A DNA stretch of 59,131 bases. It comes from a bacterium (lineage in GTDB: Bacteria; JAHJDO01). Positions 43,116 through 52,061 of the stretch are shown one piece after another. A program made the position numbers and the translations under genes. The DNA lies in assembly GCA_018812485.1 (NCBI GenBank), contig JAHJDO010000127.1:1-59131 (forward strand), given 5' to 3'. The number at the start of each line of letters is the position of its first letter. Position 1 is the stretch's first letter. The notes beneath the pieces were generated by a model. That model did no database searches. It saw only the letters and a program-made list of their open reading frames with translations, and was not told the origin of the DNA.

Positions 43116-43189
43116 TAGCGGTGCAGGGATTCGAACCCCGGACATAGAGATTATGATTCTCCCGCTCTAACCAGCTGAGCTACACCGCC
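43116..43189 (-). tRNA. tRNA-Met (anticodon CAT), elongator type
   Basis: 74 bases, cloverleaf read by hand on the minus strand: acceptor GGCGGTG/CACCGCT, D-arm GCTC...GAGC, anticodon stem GGAGA/TCTCT with loop ATCATAA, T-arm CGGGG TTCGAAT CCCTG. The anticodon is CAT. The stem lacks the three G-C pairs of initiator tRNA. A tRNA-Ile with a modified CAT anticodon cannot be ruled out. Position 1-72 is G-U, and CCA is not encoded. Confidence 0.88.
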
Positions 43190-43245
43190 GATTATCGTTC
43201 ACAGAGTATTTGTGATTATAGGTAAGATGAAAAATCCTGTCAAGT

Positions 43246-43274
43246 TTGATTTTGAGCAGCACTTACTCTATAAT
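43246..43274 (+). promoter_or_regulatory. purD promoter
   Basis: TTGATT (43246-43251), 17-base spacer, TATAAT (43269-43274), 25 bases before the purD start codon. Confidence 0.75.
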
Positions 43275-43299
43275 AAATTTACAAAATAGGGGATTTTTT

Positions 43300-44574
43300 A
43301 TGAAGGTTCTGGTTATCGGTAGTGGTGGACGTGAGCATACTCTTGCATGGAAGATTGCTCAGAGTCTAAGAGTTTCTAAAATCTACTGCGCTCCGGGAAA
43401 TGCTGGTACCAGTCAGAAGGCAGAATGTATTCCGATAAAAGCTGAGAATATTTCTGAACTTATCCGTTTTGCAGAAGAGAACGAAATTGATTTAACTGTG
43501 GTTGGCCCTGAAGCACCCCTTACAAAGGGTATAGTTGATGAATTTGAAAAAAGAAATTTAAGAGTCTTTGGACCGTCAAAGGATGCTTCTCAGCTTGAAG
43601 GAAGTAAGGTCTTTGCAAAAGAAATAATGCTTGAAGCAGGAGTTCCAACAGGTAAGTGCGAAATATTCGAAGATTCAGATAAAGCCACACAGTACATAAA
43701 ATCGCAGCCTGTTCCCATTGTTGTAAAAGCTGACGGACTTGCTGCTGGGAAAGGCGTAGTTGTTGCAAAAACAAAGGAAGAAGCATTAGAAGCAGTTGAG
43801 CTGATAATGGTTAAAAGGGCATTTGGAAAAGCTGGAGATAGAATTATGATTGAGGAATGCTTAGTTGGAGAAGAGGCGTCAATACTTGCATTCTGTGATG
43901 GAGAGAATTTTATTCCAATGGTCACGTCTCAGGATCATAAAGCAATCTATGACGGAGATAAGGGGCCAAACACAGGAGGAATGGGAGCATATTCCCCTGC
44001 TCCGGTTATTAATGAAGAGATGATGAAGACAATATCCTCGCAGGTCTTTCAACCCATAATAAATAAGATGGGAAAAAAAGGAATGTCATATAAAGGCGTT
44101 CTTTACGCAGGGCTCATGATTACAGAGAGCGGACTGAAAGTCCTTGAGTTTAATGTGAGATTCGGAGATCCTGAGACACAGGTAATACTGCCAAGACTAA
44201 AAACAGACTTAATTGATGTTATGGAATCCTGTATAGATGGAAAGCTGAATGAAGCAAGTATTGAGTGGAGAAATGAGACGGCAGTATGTGTTGTGATAGC
44301 ATCAGGAGGTTATCCGGGCGCATATAAAAAAGGAGAAGTAATAACAGGTATTAAACAAGCTGAGGAATTACAGGATGTAATTGTATTTCACGCAGGCACA
44401 GCCTTAGCAGGAGTAGATATTACAACCTCTGGCGGAAGGGTTCTTGGCGTAACAGCTCTTGGTGCTAATATTGAACAGGCTATTGATAAGGCGTATAAAG
44501 CAGTTGGAGAAATACATTTTAACAAGATGTATTTTAGGAGTGATATTGCAGATAAGGCACTGAAGTATTTATAA
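43300..44574 (+). CDS. purD: Phosphoribosylamine-glycine ligase PurD
   Basis: 424 residues, start MKVLVIGSGGREHTLAWK at 43300; an open frame from 43246 covers the promoter and is not used. ATP-grasp enzyme joining phosphoribosylamine and glycine, the second step of purine synthesis. Typical motifs: VGPEAPL, VKADGLAAGKGV, GGMGAYSPAP, LEFNVRFGDPETQ. It is followed by purE 15 bases later. Confidence 0.96.
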   Translation: MKVLVIGSGGREHTLAWKIAQSLRVSKIYCAPGNAGTSQKAECIPIKAENISELIRFAEENEIDLTVVGPEAPLTKGIVDEFEKRNLRVFGPSKDASQLEGSKVFAKEIMLEAGVPTGKCEIFEDSDKATQYIKSQPVPIVVKADGLAAGKGVVVAKTKEEALEAVELIMVKRAFGKAGDRIMIEECLVGEEASILAFCDGENFIPMVTSQDHKAIYDGDKGPNTGGMGAYSPAPVINEEMMKTISSQVFQPIINKMGKKGMSYKGVLYAGLMITESGLKVLEFNVRFGDPETQVILPRLKTDLIDVMESCIDGKLNEASIEWRNETAVCVVIASGGYPGAYKKGEVITGIKQAEELQDVIVFHAGTALAGVDITTSGGRVLGVTALGANIEQAIDKAYKAVGEIHFNKMYFRSDIADKALKYL

Positions 44575-44589
44575 GAGAGGAGACAAAAC

Positions 44590-45087
44590 ATGGCTAAACC
44601 ACAAGTGGGAATTGTAATTGGAAGTATATCAGATAAAGAGTGTATAACGGAGACATGTAAGATATTGGATTTTTTTGATATTAAATATGAATTAACAATA
44701 TGTTCTGCGCATCGTACTCCTGCTAAAGCGGCAGAGTACGCAAAAAATGCTGCAAAGAAGGGGCTGGAAATAATAATAGCGGGAGCAGGCGCAGCAGCGC
44801 ATCTCGGTGGAGTTATAGCTTCGCATACCCTTCTTCCTGTAATTGGAGTTCCAATCCCGTCTTCTGAACTAAAAGGCGTAGATGCTCTGTATTCAACAGT
44901 GCAAATGCCGGGTGGAATTCCAGTTGCCACTATGGCTATTGGCAAGAGCGGAGCAAAGAATGCAGGTATACTGGCTGCGGAAATATTGGCTCTAAAAACT
45001 CCTTCTCTTACAAAGAAGCTTAAAGAGTATAGAAAGGAGCTTGCTGATAAAGTTGAGAAGGATAATGAAAAGCTAAGAAGTTTCTAA
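44590..45087 (+). CDS. purE: N5-carboxyaminoimidazole ribonucleotide mutase PurE
   Basis: 165 residues, class I PurE. GSISDKE and CSAHRTP contain the substrate-binding residues, and GAGAAAHLGGVIASHT and MPGGIPVATMAIG are conserved. It moves the carboxyl group in AIR carboxylation. GAGAGGAG precedes the ATG. The 3' end overlaps the convergent polX by 15 bases. Confidence 0.96.
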   Translation: MAKPQVGIVIGSISDKECITETCKILDFFDIKYELTICSAHRTPAKAAEYAKNAAKKGLEIIIAGAGAAAHLGGVIASHTLLPVIGVPIPSSELKGVDALYSTVQMPGGIPVATMAIGKSGAKNAGILAAEILALKTPSLTKKLKEYRKELADKVEKDNEKLRSF

Positions 45088-46794
45088 GAATTTTTGCAAT
45101 TCATCTATATTAAGACAGTTTATAACATCTTGTTTTTCGAGCCAGCCCCGTCTGGCGACTCCAATGCCAAATTTGGCGAAATCTAGTTGTAAAATACTAT
45201 GAGCATCTGTATTAATTGCGAATTTAGCGCCTTTTTCTTTTGCTTCTTGAAGATAGACATCAGCTAGATCCATGCGTTCAGGAAAGGCATTTATTTCAAG
45301 TGCAGTTTCTGTATCTCCCGCGGCTTTTAGAATTGCGGGAATATCTATTTTATACCCTTCCCTTTTCCCAAGTAAGCGGCCAGTAGGATGGGCAATAATA
45401 TCAACATTTCTGTTTTCCATAGCTTTTATAATTCTGGCTGTATTTACCTTTTCATCCTGGGAGAATCCAGTATGTATTGCGCCAATTACAACATTCAGGC
45501 TTTCCAATATATCATCGCTGAAATCAAGTTCTCCATTGATATGTATCTCCAGCTCAATACCTGATAATATCTGAAAGTTCTTATATTTATTATTTAATTC
45601 ATCAATCTCCTTTTGTCGTTCTATGAGCTCTCCTTCGTGTAGCCCTCCTGCAATCTTCAGACTTTTGGAATGGTCACATATCGCTATATACTTATATCCT
45701 CTTTTTATTGCAGCTTCTGCCATTTCTTCTATAGAATTTGTTCCATCACTCCAGTTTGAGTGAATATGTAAATCTCCTCGCAAGTTATCAATTTCTATTA
45801 ATTTTGGGAGTGTCCCTGAAAGTCCTGCCTCAATTTCTCCGCGATCCTCTCTTATCTCAGGACAGATATAAGGCATGCCAATACTTTTAAAGACATCAAT
45901 CTCCTCTCTTCCAGCGATTTTCTTATCTTCTAGAGCACGTTTAAAAACACCATATTCATTAATTTTAAGCCCCTTTTTAATACCTAATTCTCTTATTCTT
46001 ATGTTGTGAGCCTTTGACCCTGTAAAATAATGAAGCGCCGCGCCAAAGGAATCTGTTTCGACAACTCGTATATCTACCTGTCTTCCACCCTCAATTCTAA
46101 CACTTGAACGTGTGCTTCCTTTTGCCAGTATTTGCTTAACCTGAGGCAATGTTGTAAAAGCATCCATAACCTTCTCTGAGTTTTTAGAGGCGACCAATAT
46201 ATCGATATCTCCTATTGTCTCCCGCTGTCTGCGTAAGCTGCCTGCAATACTGATTTTATCTACAGCTCTTAGCTTTTTAAGCTGGTTAATTATCTCCTGT
46301 GCAATTACCTCTGCCTCATATATGGGAATTCTTTCCTTAGTCTCCCGTAAGATTTTAATTCCACGGATAATATTTTCTTCCTTTTTCTCTCCCATTCCCG
46401 AGAACTTTGCCAGTTTATGATCTTTAGCTGCTTTCTCAAGCTCTTCAACACTTGTTATACCCAGTTCCTTGTAGATAAGAGCAACTGTTTTAGGCCCAAC
46501 ACTTGATATATTCAACATCTCCAGTAATCCGGAAGGCACACTTTTCTTAATTGTCTCATATTCAGCAAGTTTTCCTGTTTGCACAAGCTCTGATATTTTT
46601 CCAGCAATTCCCTCTCCAATGCCCGGTATGTTTGGCAACTTGCCATTAGTATAGATATCTTTAATAGATTGAGATAGTTCTTCGATTACCTGCGCAGCTC
46701 TCCTATAAGCCCTTATCCTAAATGGATTTTCAGCCTTAATCTCCAGAATATCGGCTATAGAATGGAATATTTCGGCAATTTCTTTATTATTCAT
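45073..46794 (-). CDS. polX: DNA polymerase/3'-5' exonuclease PolX
   Basis: 573 residues, full length. N-terminal helix-hairpin-helix and family X palm (IPGIGEGIAGKI, SIAGSLRRQRETIGDIDILV with catalytic aspartates) and a C-terminal PHP domain (GDLHIHSNWSDGTN, ICDHSK, AHPTGRLLGKR, NTDAHS) that gives exonuclease activity. It acts in base-excision repair. The start overlaps the stop of ispF by 4 bases. Confidence 0.95.
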   Translation of the reverse strand: MNNKEIAEIFHSIADILEIKAENPFRIRAYRRAAQVIEELSQSIKDIYTNGKLPNIPGIGEGIAGKISELVQTGKLAEYETIKKSVPSGLLEMLNISSVGPKTVALIYKELGITSVEELEKAAKDHKLAKFSGMGEKKEENIIRGIKILRETKERIPIYEAEVIAQEIINQLKKLRAVDKISIAGSLRRQRETIGDIDILVASKNSEKVMDAFTTLPQVKQILAKGSTRSSVRIEGGRQVDIRVVETDSFGAALHYFTGSKAHNIRIRELGIKKGLKINEYGVFKRALEDKKIAGREEIDVFKSIGMPYICPEIREDRGEIEAGLSGTLPKLIEIDNLRGDLHIHSNWSDGTNSIEEMAEAAIKRGYKYIAICDHSKSLKIAGGLHEGELIERQKEIDELNNKYKNFQILSGIELEIHINGELDFSDDILESLNVVIGAIHTGFSQDEKVNTARIIKAMENRNVDIIAHPTGRLLGKREGYKIDIPAILKAAGDTETALEINAFPERMDLADVYLQEAKEKGAKFAINTDAHSILQLDFAKFGIGVARRGWLEKQDVINCLNIDELQKFLETS

Positions 46795-47270
46795 AGTTCT
46801 TTAACATGCAGACTAACGATTGCCTGTGCGCCAACAGCTTTTCCCTCTCCTATTGGTCCGAGTTGTTCATATGTTTTAGCTTTTATGCTTATTTTATCCT
46901 TTTTAGTATTTAATGCTTTTGCAATGTTCAATTTCATACTATCAATATAAGGAGCCATCTTGGGCTTTTCTGCAAATATGATGGTATCAATATTGTTAAT
47001 TTCGAGATTTTCCATTCGTAGGATAGGATCCATTTCTTCAAGGAATTTAAGGCTGGAGATGCCTTCAAAAAGCGGGTCATCATCTGGAAAATGTTGTCCA
47101 ATATCACCTCTATTTATTGCGCCAAGAATCCCATCACATATAGCATGAACCAGAACATCTCCGTCAGAGTGGCCTTTTAGTCCAAATATAAAAGGAATCT
47201 TCACTCCACCTATAATAAGATCACGGTTTATAACTAATCTGTGTATATCATAACCTATTCCAATCAGCAT
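46791..47270 (-). CDS. ispF: 2-C-methyl-D-erythritol 2,4-cyclodiphosphate synthase IspF
   Basis: 159 residues, complete. Metal site GYDIHRL and GHSDGDVLVHAICDG; FAEKPKMAPY and AKTYEQLGPIGEG are typical. It makes MEcPP in the MEP isoprenoid pathway. It overlaps ispD by 7 bases, the order ispD-ispF being usual. Confidence 0.96.
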   Translation of the reverse strand: MLIGIGYDIHRLVINRDLIIGGVKIPFIFGLKGHSDGDVLVHAICDGILGAINRGDIGQHFPDDDPLFEGISSLKFLEEMDPILRMENLEINNIDTIIFAEKPKMAPYIDSMKLNIAKALNTKKDKISIKAKTYEQLGPIGEGKAVGAQAIVSLHVKEL

Positions 47271-47941
47271 TTGTAATTCCCTCCAAGTAATTTAAATTGT
47301 TTTTGGTCTGTAATTTTTATATTCTCCTCAGAGCCCTGAACTATCCTAACAGAATGATTTAGTTGTTCCACTAATGAAGCATCGTCCGTTCCTGAAAACT
47401 TGTTTTTATTAGCTTTTTGGTATGCAGTTTTTATAAGGCTGTATCTAAATACCTGAGGAGTTTGAACTCTCCATAAGTTATTTCTATCAACAGTTCTTTC
47501 AATACAATTATCTTTAACCAGTTTTATTGTGTCAAACAAAGGAAGCCCTATTACAGCAGCACCATACTTATAAGCAGCTTTTATTGATTTATTAATAAGT
47601 TCTTGTGTAATAAATGGTCTTACTGCGTCATGGATTAGTATAATATCAGGCGTGTTTCTAATACTCATAAGTCCCTTGTAAACTGATTCCTGTCTTGTTT
47701 TGCCTCCACAGACAATTCTTGAAACTTTTTTGATATTGTATTTTTGAATCAGCAAACGCGACTTTTCTATGTATTTTTTATCTGAAATCAGGATGATTTC
47801 ATTTATGCATTTCGCTTTATCAAGTATGTTCAGTGTGTGAATGAGGACAGGTTTGGTATCTAAGGCAAGATATTGTTTTGGAAGGGCAGTTTTCATCCTT
47901 GCCCCAGACCCAGCATTAGGGATCAGTGCACATACTCTCAT
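47264..47941 (-). CDS. ispD: 2-C-methyl-D-erythritol 4-phosphate cytidylyltransferase IspD
   Basis: 225 residues. ALIPNAGSGARMKTALPKQYL is the CTP-binding loop; ILIHDAVRPF, TVDRNNLWRVQTPQ and GTDDASLVE are conserved. One change from the usual AAGxGxRM is PNAGSGARM. It starts directly where the V-ATPase D gene ends. Confidence 0.95.
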   Translation of the reverse strand: MRVCALIPNAGSGARMKTALPKQYLALDTKPVLIHTLNILDKAKCINEIILISDKKYIEKSRLLIQKYNIKKVSRIVCGGKTRQESVYKGLMSIRNTPDIILIHDAVRPFITQELINKSIKAAYKYGAAVIGLPLFDTIKLVKDNCIERTVDRNNLWRVQTPQVFRYSLIKTAYQKANKNKFSGTDDASLVEQLNHSVRIVQGSEENIKITDQKQFKLLGGNYKC

Positions 47942-48561
47942 TATTTTGCCCGCGCAATATCCTTAATCTTCATTAGTCTGACAATGTTTGCAAGCTCAAG
48001 TTCGCTGAGCTTCATTGTAATGTAGGTTATTGTTTCTTCCAGATTTGGTATTAAGATATATTCCAGTGCATTGACTCTTCTTCTGGTTTTTTTTATCTCA
48101 TCTGCTACCAGATGTATGAGCTTTTCTGTTTCTGCCAGCTTCAGCATTTCAGGAAGAAGCGCGCTCAGCATGCTTAATGCAATGTCCACGTCTGGGGATG
48201 TATCCTTAAATCCATAGGAAAAAGGATTCCCTGGTTTGCTTATTTCAATGTGTGGTGCTTTTATATTGAGAACTGTTAGTTTTGATGAAAGAAATTCAGG
48301 TATCTCCTGAGGGTATTTTATTGCAGAGTATAATGATTCTTTATTTGTCCGGGAACATACCCCCAAATACAGATTAAAGATTTTTTTTAGTTCCTCGTCA
48401 ACTTTTTTACGAAGCTCTTTGTTCTGCTCTAAAAATATCATGAACCTGCGCATGAGTTCATCCTGTTTATCTTTAAGCAGTTTGTGCCCACGCCTTGCAA
48501 GTGCAAGTCTTCGCCTAAGATTTAACACCTCCATTCGCGTTGGATTTACCTGAATTCTCAT
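47941..48561 (-). CDS. V-type ATP synthase subunit D
   Basis: 206 residues from the ATG at 48561 (GGAAGGG upstream); an open frame from 48597 is longer. RIQVNPTRMEVLNLRRRLALARRG (start) and KKTRRRVNALEYILIPNLEETI are diagnostic of the central-stalk subunit D (NtpD/AtpD of V/A-type ATPases). The protein is predicted as a long coiled coil. No other V-ATPase gene is in the window, so either the rest is elsewhere or this is a separated copy. It overlaps ogt by 4 bases. Confidence 0.92.
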   Translation of the reverse strand: MRIQVNPTRMEVLNLRRRLALARRGHKLLKDKQDELMRRFMIFLEQNKELRKKVDEELKKIFNLYLGVCSRTNKESLYSAIKYPQEIPEFLSSKLTVLNIKAPHIEISKPGNPFSYGFKDTSPDVDIALSMLSALLPEMLKLAETEKLIHLVADEIKKTRRRVNALEYILIPNLEETITYITMKLSELELANIVRLMKIKDIARAK

Positions 48562-48896
48562 GTTATCCCTTCCAGTTCCAATAGTTTCTTCTTCCATTCC
48601 AATCCCATAGTGAATCCACCAAGACTGCCATCTGATTTTATGACCCTATGGCATGGAATTAATATTGGAGTTTTGTTCTTAGCAAGAGCATTGCCTACTG
48701 CCCTGGCAGCTTTTGGTTTTCCAATTGCTTTTGCAATGTCAGAATAATTTTTTGTTTTTCCATATGAAATTTTCCGGGTTTCTTTCAATACGGATATCTC
48801 AAAATCCGTGTAGCCTGTAAAATCAATTTTGTAATTATCCAATACAACTTTATTTATCGGCATGGGTTCAATTTTTTTTTGTTGTGCTTTCCACAA
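48558..48896 (-). CDS. ogt: Methylated-DNA-protein cysteine methyltransferase (Ogt type)
   Basis: 112 residues, only the DNA-binding/alkyl-acceptor domain. ILIPCHRVIKSDGSLGGF holds the acceptor cysteine; YSDIAKAIGKPKAARAVGNALAKN is the helix-turn-helix. It repairs O6-alkylguanine. The start is unclear: TTG at 48896, just after the ORF6N stop, or ATG at 48863. No ribosome site was found, so coupled translation is likely. Confidence 0.88.
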   Translation of the reverse strand: MWKAQQKKIEPMPINKVVLDNYKIDFTGYTDFEISVLKETRKISYGKTKNYSDIAKAIGKPKAARAVGNALAKNKTPILIPCHRVIKSDGSLGGFTMGLEWKKKLLELEGIT

Positions 48897-49400
48897 TCAT
48901 ACAAACCCTATTCTTCCTTTAGATTTTTCTGGTGGTGGTTCTAATAACTGTCTTATAGCTTCAAAAACAATATTGAACTGCTTATCGTATTTGCTTTCCA
49001 TATCTTCTATTTTTCGTTGCAAATCTTTGTGAGTTGCAAGTATTTCTCTGAGTTTCGTAAATGTTCTCATAATCTGAATATTTACTTGAATGGCTCTCTT
49101 GCTGTTAAGAACAGAGGATAGCATAGCAACGCCTTGTTCTGTAAAAGCGTAAGGAAGTTGAGGCGAAAACTTAAGTGTTTTAAGGCGGTCGCAATTTGCG
49201 ACCACCTCTGCCTTCTCTCTTTTTGTAAGTTGAAACATAAAGTCTTCTGGAAAGCGTTCTGTGTTTCTTTTTACCTGCTCATTAAGCCTTTTAGTAGGCA
49301 CTTCATAAAGCAAAGCCAAATCCCTATCAAGCATCACTTTCTTGTTTCTAATTAAAAATATTTTATTTTCTATTGTTTTTTGTAACGCTAAACTCATCAT
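48897..49400 (-). CDS. ORF6N domain protein (phage-type DNA-binding domain)
   Basis: 167 residues. The N-terminal half (KIFLIRNKKVMLDRDLALLYEVPTKRLNEQVKRN and RFPEDFMFQLT) is the ORF6N domain known from phage and mobile-element regulators; the C-terminal half (LREILATHKDLQRKIEDMES) is coiled coil. In candidate-phylum genomes single ORF6N genes are frequent, and their role is unknown. It may be a relic of a mobile element. Confidence 0.8.
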   Translation of the reverse strand: MMSLALQKTIENKIFLIRNKKVMLDRDLALLYEVPTKRLNEQVKRNTERFPEDFMFQLTKREKAEVVANCDRLKTLKFSPQLPYAFTEQGVAMLSSVLNSKRAIQVNIQIMRTFTKLREILATHKDLQRKIEDMESKYDKQFNIVFEAIRQLLEPPPEKSKGRIGFV

Positions 49401-49452
49401 GAGATTAACTCTACTTCTATATCTAACACATTGGAGGTCTTAATTTGTGACT

Positions 49453-50505
49453 TCAAATCTTTCCTATCATTCTGATGTAGGAATTGTAGTTTCGCTTCAT
49501 CTCTTTAATGCTGTCTCCGCCAAATTTTTCACACATAGCGTTCGCAATTTCAAAAGCTACGACTGCTTCTCCTACAACGCTTGCTGCATGAACTGCGCAA
49601 ACATCAGAACGTTCTACTTTTGCTTTAACAGTTTTTTTTGTAATTATATCTACTGAGTTAAGAGCCTTTTTAATAGTGGGAATTGGTTTCATTGCTCCGC
49701 GAATAACTATATCCTCTCCATTTGAAATACCTCCTTCAATTCCACCGGCATTATTAGTCTTTCGTTCAAAATTGCAGTCATATATTATTTCATCATGAAC
49801 CTTTGAACCTGGTTTTCTTGATGCAGCGAATCCAAGACCTATTTCAACACCCTTTATTCCTTGAATGCTCATCAAACATTGAGCCAGTCTTCCATCCAGC
49901 TTTCTGTCCCAATGCACATGAGATCCCAATCCTACAGGAACATCCTTTACTGTTATTTCAAATATGCCTCCCAGACTATCGCCATTTTTTCGTGCTTGGT
50001 CTATTTTCTCTCTCATTAGTTTCTCATTTTTTTTCACACCACCAATTTCACATACACAACTTATAATCTCTATACCAAATTTATTAAGCAGCGTTTTAGC
50101 AATTGTGCCAACTACAACTCTAGCTGCCGTTTCGCGAGCACTTGAGCGTTCAAGGATATTCCTTATGTCCAGTTGATTATATTTCATAATTCCAGCAAGA
50201 TCAGCATGTCCTGGCCTGGGATTTGTTATAGGAGGTTCATTTTTCCAGTTCTGCCAATCCTTATTCTCTATGGTCATTGTAATCGGCGAACCGAGTGTTA
50301 ATCCCATGCGTAGTCCAGAGGTTATTTGAACAGTATCATGTTCAATCTGCATCCTTTCACCTCTGCCATATCCGGATTGTCTTCTTGCAAGTTCTCTATT
50401 TATCTCTGCCCTATTTATCCTCAATCCAGCTGGCATGCCTTCAATGATAGCTGTAAGACCTGGCCCGTGTGATTCACCTGCTGTAAGATAACGCAACATA
50501 TACAC
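49453..50505 (-). CDS. aroC: Chorismate synthase AroC
   Basis: 350 residues. [21 protein letters not shown] and [12 protein letters not shown] near the N-terminus, [24 protein letters not shown] are conserved. It makes chorismate from EPSP with reduced FMN. AroD is at 56751, on the same strand but not adjacent. AGGAGG precedes the ATG. PyrE ends 4 bases upstream. Confidence 0.96.
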   Translation of the reverse strand: MYMLRYLTAGESHGPGLTAIIEGMPAGLRINRAEINRELARRQSGYGRGERMQIEHDTVQITSGLRMGLTLGSPITMTIENKDWQNWKNEPPITNPRPGHADLAGIMKYNQLDIRNILERSSARETAARVVVGTIAKTLLNKFGIEIISCVCEIGGVKKNEKLMREKIDQARKNGDSLGGIFEITVKDVPVGLGSHVHWDRKLDGRLAQCLMSIQGIKGVEIGLGFAASRKPGSKVHDEIIYDCNFERKTNNAGGIEGGISNGEDIVIRGAMKPIPTIKKALNSVDIITKKTVKAKVERSDVCAVHAASVVGEAVVAFEIANAMCEKFGGDSIKEMKRNYNSYIRMIGKI

Positions 50506-50508
50506 CTC

Positions 50509-51096
50509 CTAAACTTCTATTTTTTCTCTGCTTCCTGGTTTTACTAAAGGAATTTTCCCCTGTTTGCATATTAAACAATTGTCAGAGTTATAATTTTCAA
50601 GATTTAACTTGGCAAGGCTCTTAAATTCTGTGGGAAAGTTAATTTTTTTCTCACTTCTGTCAATTATTGCACCAATGCCAACAATACAGCCTTTGAAACT
50701 CTCCACAGTTGCAATAACTTCCATAGTCGAGCGGCCTGTAGTGATGATATCTTCAATAATAAGTACGCGTTCTTTTTTTTTAATTCCAAAACCTCTCCGA
50801 AGAATCATCTTTACCTCTTTTCTTTCACAGAATATAGCTCTAATACCTAGGGCTCTCGCAACTTCCTGCGCAATAAGAATTCCTCCAATTGCAGGAGATA
50901 CAACTACATCGCATTGTATATGTTGAAAAAGCTCTGCAATAGCTTTTCCAAGTTTAGTTCCACACTCTGGATACTGGAGAATCTTAGCGCATTGAATATA
51001 TTGACTGCTATGAAGACCTGAGGAGAGCAGAAAATGGCCTTCAAGAAGAGCGTTGCATTTTCTAAAAAGACCTAAAACTTCATCTTCTTTCATCAT
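50509..51096 (-). CDS. pyrE: Orotate phosphoribosyltransferase PyrE
   Basis: 195 residues. The PRPP site is VLIIEDIITTGRST; SSGLHSSQYIQCAKI and VVSPAIGGILIAQEVA are typical. It makes OMP from orotate. The start is not certain (ATG 51096, 51093 or 51114); the first two follow the stop region of the upstream gene. A C-terminal CLICKQGKIPL segment adds a CX2C, as in some PyrE proteins. Confidence 0.93.
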   Translation of the reverse strand: MMKEDEVLGLFRKCNALLEGHFLLSSGLHSSQYIQCAKILQYPECGTKLGKAIAELFQHIQCDVVVSPAIGGILIAQEVARALGIRAIFCERKEVKMILRRGFGIKKKERVLIIEDIITTGRSTMEVIATVESFKGCIVGIGAIIDRSEKKINFPTEFKSLAKLNLENYNSDNCLICKQGKIPLVKPGSREKIEV

Positions 51097-51985
51097 TATA
51101 TTTAATCTTTCCATGTAAGTATAATATGTTCTCTAAAGACTGCTCTACTCTCCTGATTATATCTCGTTGATCTTTTAACTTTCTCTGCCCAATTAATATT
51201 GAGCTTACAGATCTTGCCCCCTTACCTTCCAATATCTTCTTAACAATTTTCACAGCTCTGCTCTTTCCTGTGCCGCTTCCATATGTATAAAACACTACGG
51301 TCTTTTTCCCCTCAAGTCCATAGCATTTTTCCAAATAGGTATTCAACGCTGGTGCTGGACTGAAAGCCCAGACAGGTGAGCCAAATAATATCAGGTCATA
51401 CATGCTTAGGGCAAAATTAACATCACCAATATTCACCCTTTTCCTTTGCAGGGCTGTCATACCCTGGCCAGCAAATGTCTTTGCTCCGTCAGCTGGTTCT
51501 AATCTCACTAAATCAACGTCAAAGTTCTTGTGCTTTAATCCTTGTGAGATCACTTGGGCTAATTTGTGTGTATTTCCTGTTAATGAAAAATAGATTATAC
51601 ATGCTCGCATTTTCTTCTCCTCCAATTTCATTTTTAAGAATTTATTTAATCTTCTCCTAAAACGCGGATAAATTTTCTTGAATTCTACTCCTGTTAGATA
51701 CATATCGTTCGCTGTTTTTTTGATTTGCTTAACCTCTGATAATGCATAAAAAGAGCGGGTTTCCTCTTTTGCTCCAAAGTCTTGTGGAAATTCCAGCTCA
51801 AGTTCCAATTCACTCTTTATAGGATAGAGAATATCTGTTTTAAAACATAGTCCGGTTTCACTAATATCTATAACATTACTATCACAAAGATCCATTTTAT
51901 ATTCATGCTTGGCGCAGATTTTTAAAACTACATCAACTCTTGCGTGTTTTCGTTTCAATCTTTCTCTGGACTCTAAATTGGTCAT
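51080..51985 (-). CDS. PilZ domain fused to flavodoxin
   Basis: 301 residues from the ATG at 51985. Residues about 8-120 form a PilZ domain (RERLKRKHARV with the arginine motif and DISETGLCFKT), which binds c-di-GMP. From about residue 126 a flavodoxin domain follows (IIYFSLTGNTHKLAQ, LFGSPVWAFSPAPALNTYL, YTYGSGTGKS), which binds FMN. Just before the flavodoxin there is GGAGGAG (51617-51623) and an in-frame ATG at 51610, so the flavodoxin may also be made alone. Sequence before 51985 is intergenic repeat, though open to 52072. Confidence 0.78.
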   Translation of the reverse strand: MTNLESRERLKRKHARVDVVLKICAKHEYKMDLCDSNVIDISETGLCFKTDILYPIKSELELELEFPQDFGAKEETRSFYALSEVKQIKKTANDMYLTGVEFKKIYPRFRRRLNKFLKMKLEEKKMRACIIYFSLTGNTHKLAQVISQGLKHKNFDVDLVRLEPADGAKTFAGQGMTALQRKRVNIGDVNFALSMYDLILFGSPVWAFSPAPALNTYLEKCYGLEGKKTVVFYTYGSGTGKSRAVKIVKKILEGKGARSVSSILIGQRKLKDQRDIIRRVEQSLENILYLHGKIKYNDERR

Positions 51986-51994
51986 ATATCTACC

Positions 51995-52061
51995 AAAATC
52001 CGAAATCATAAATCCGAATACTCGAAACAAATTCAAAATCCAAGTTTTCAGAATTCTAAAC
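51995..52061. repeat. Heptamer-type intergenic repeat before the PilZ gene
   Basis: AT-rich words such as AATCCGAAATC, CGAAACAAATTC and AAAATCC follow in near 7-base steps. The same style is found at 58753-58817. The open frame through it gives the false start of the PilZ protein. Confidence 0.6.

Noticed and set aside
43116-43189. Initiator tRNA-fMet
   Set aside because: No three consecutive G-C pairs at the end of the anticodon stem and no 1-72 mismatch of the C-A type.
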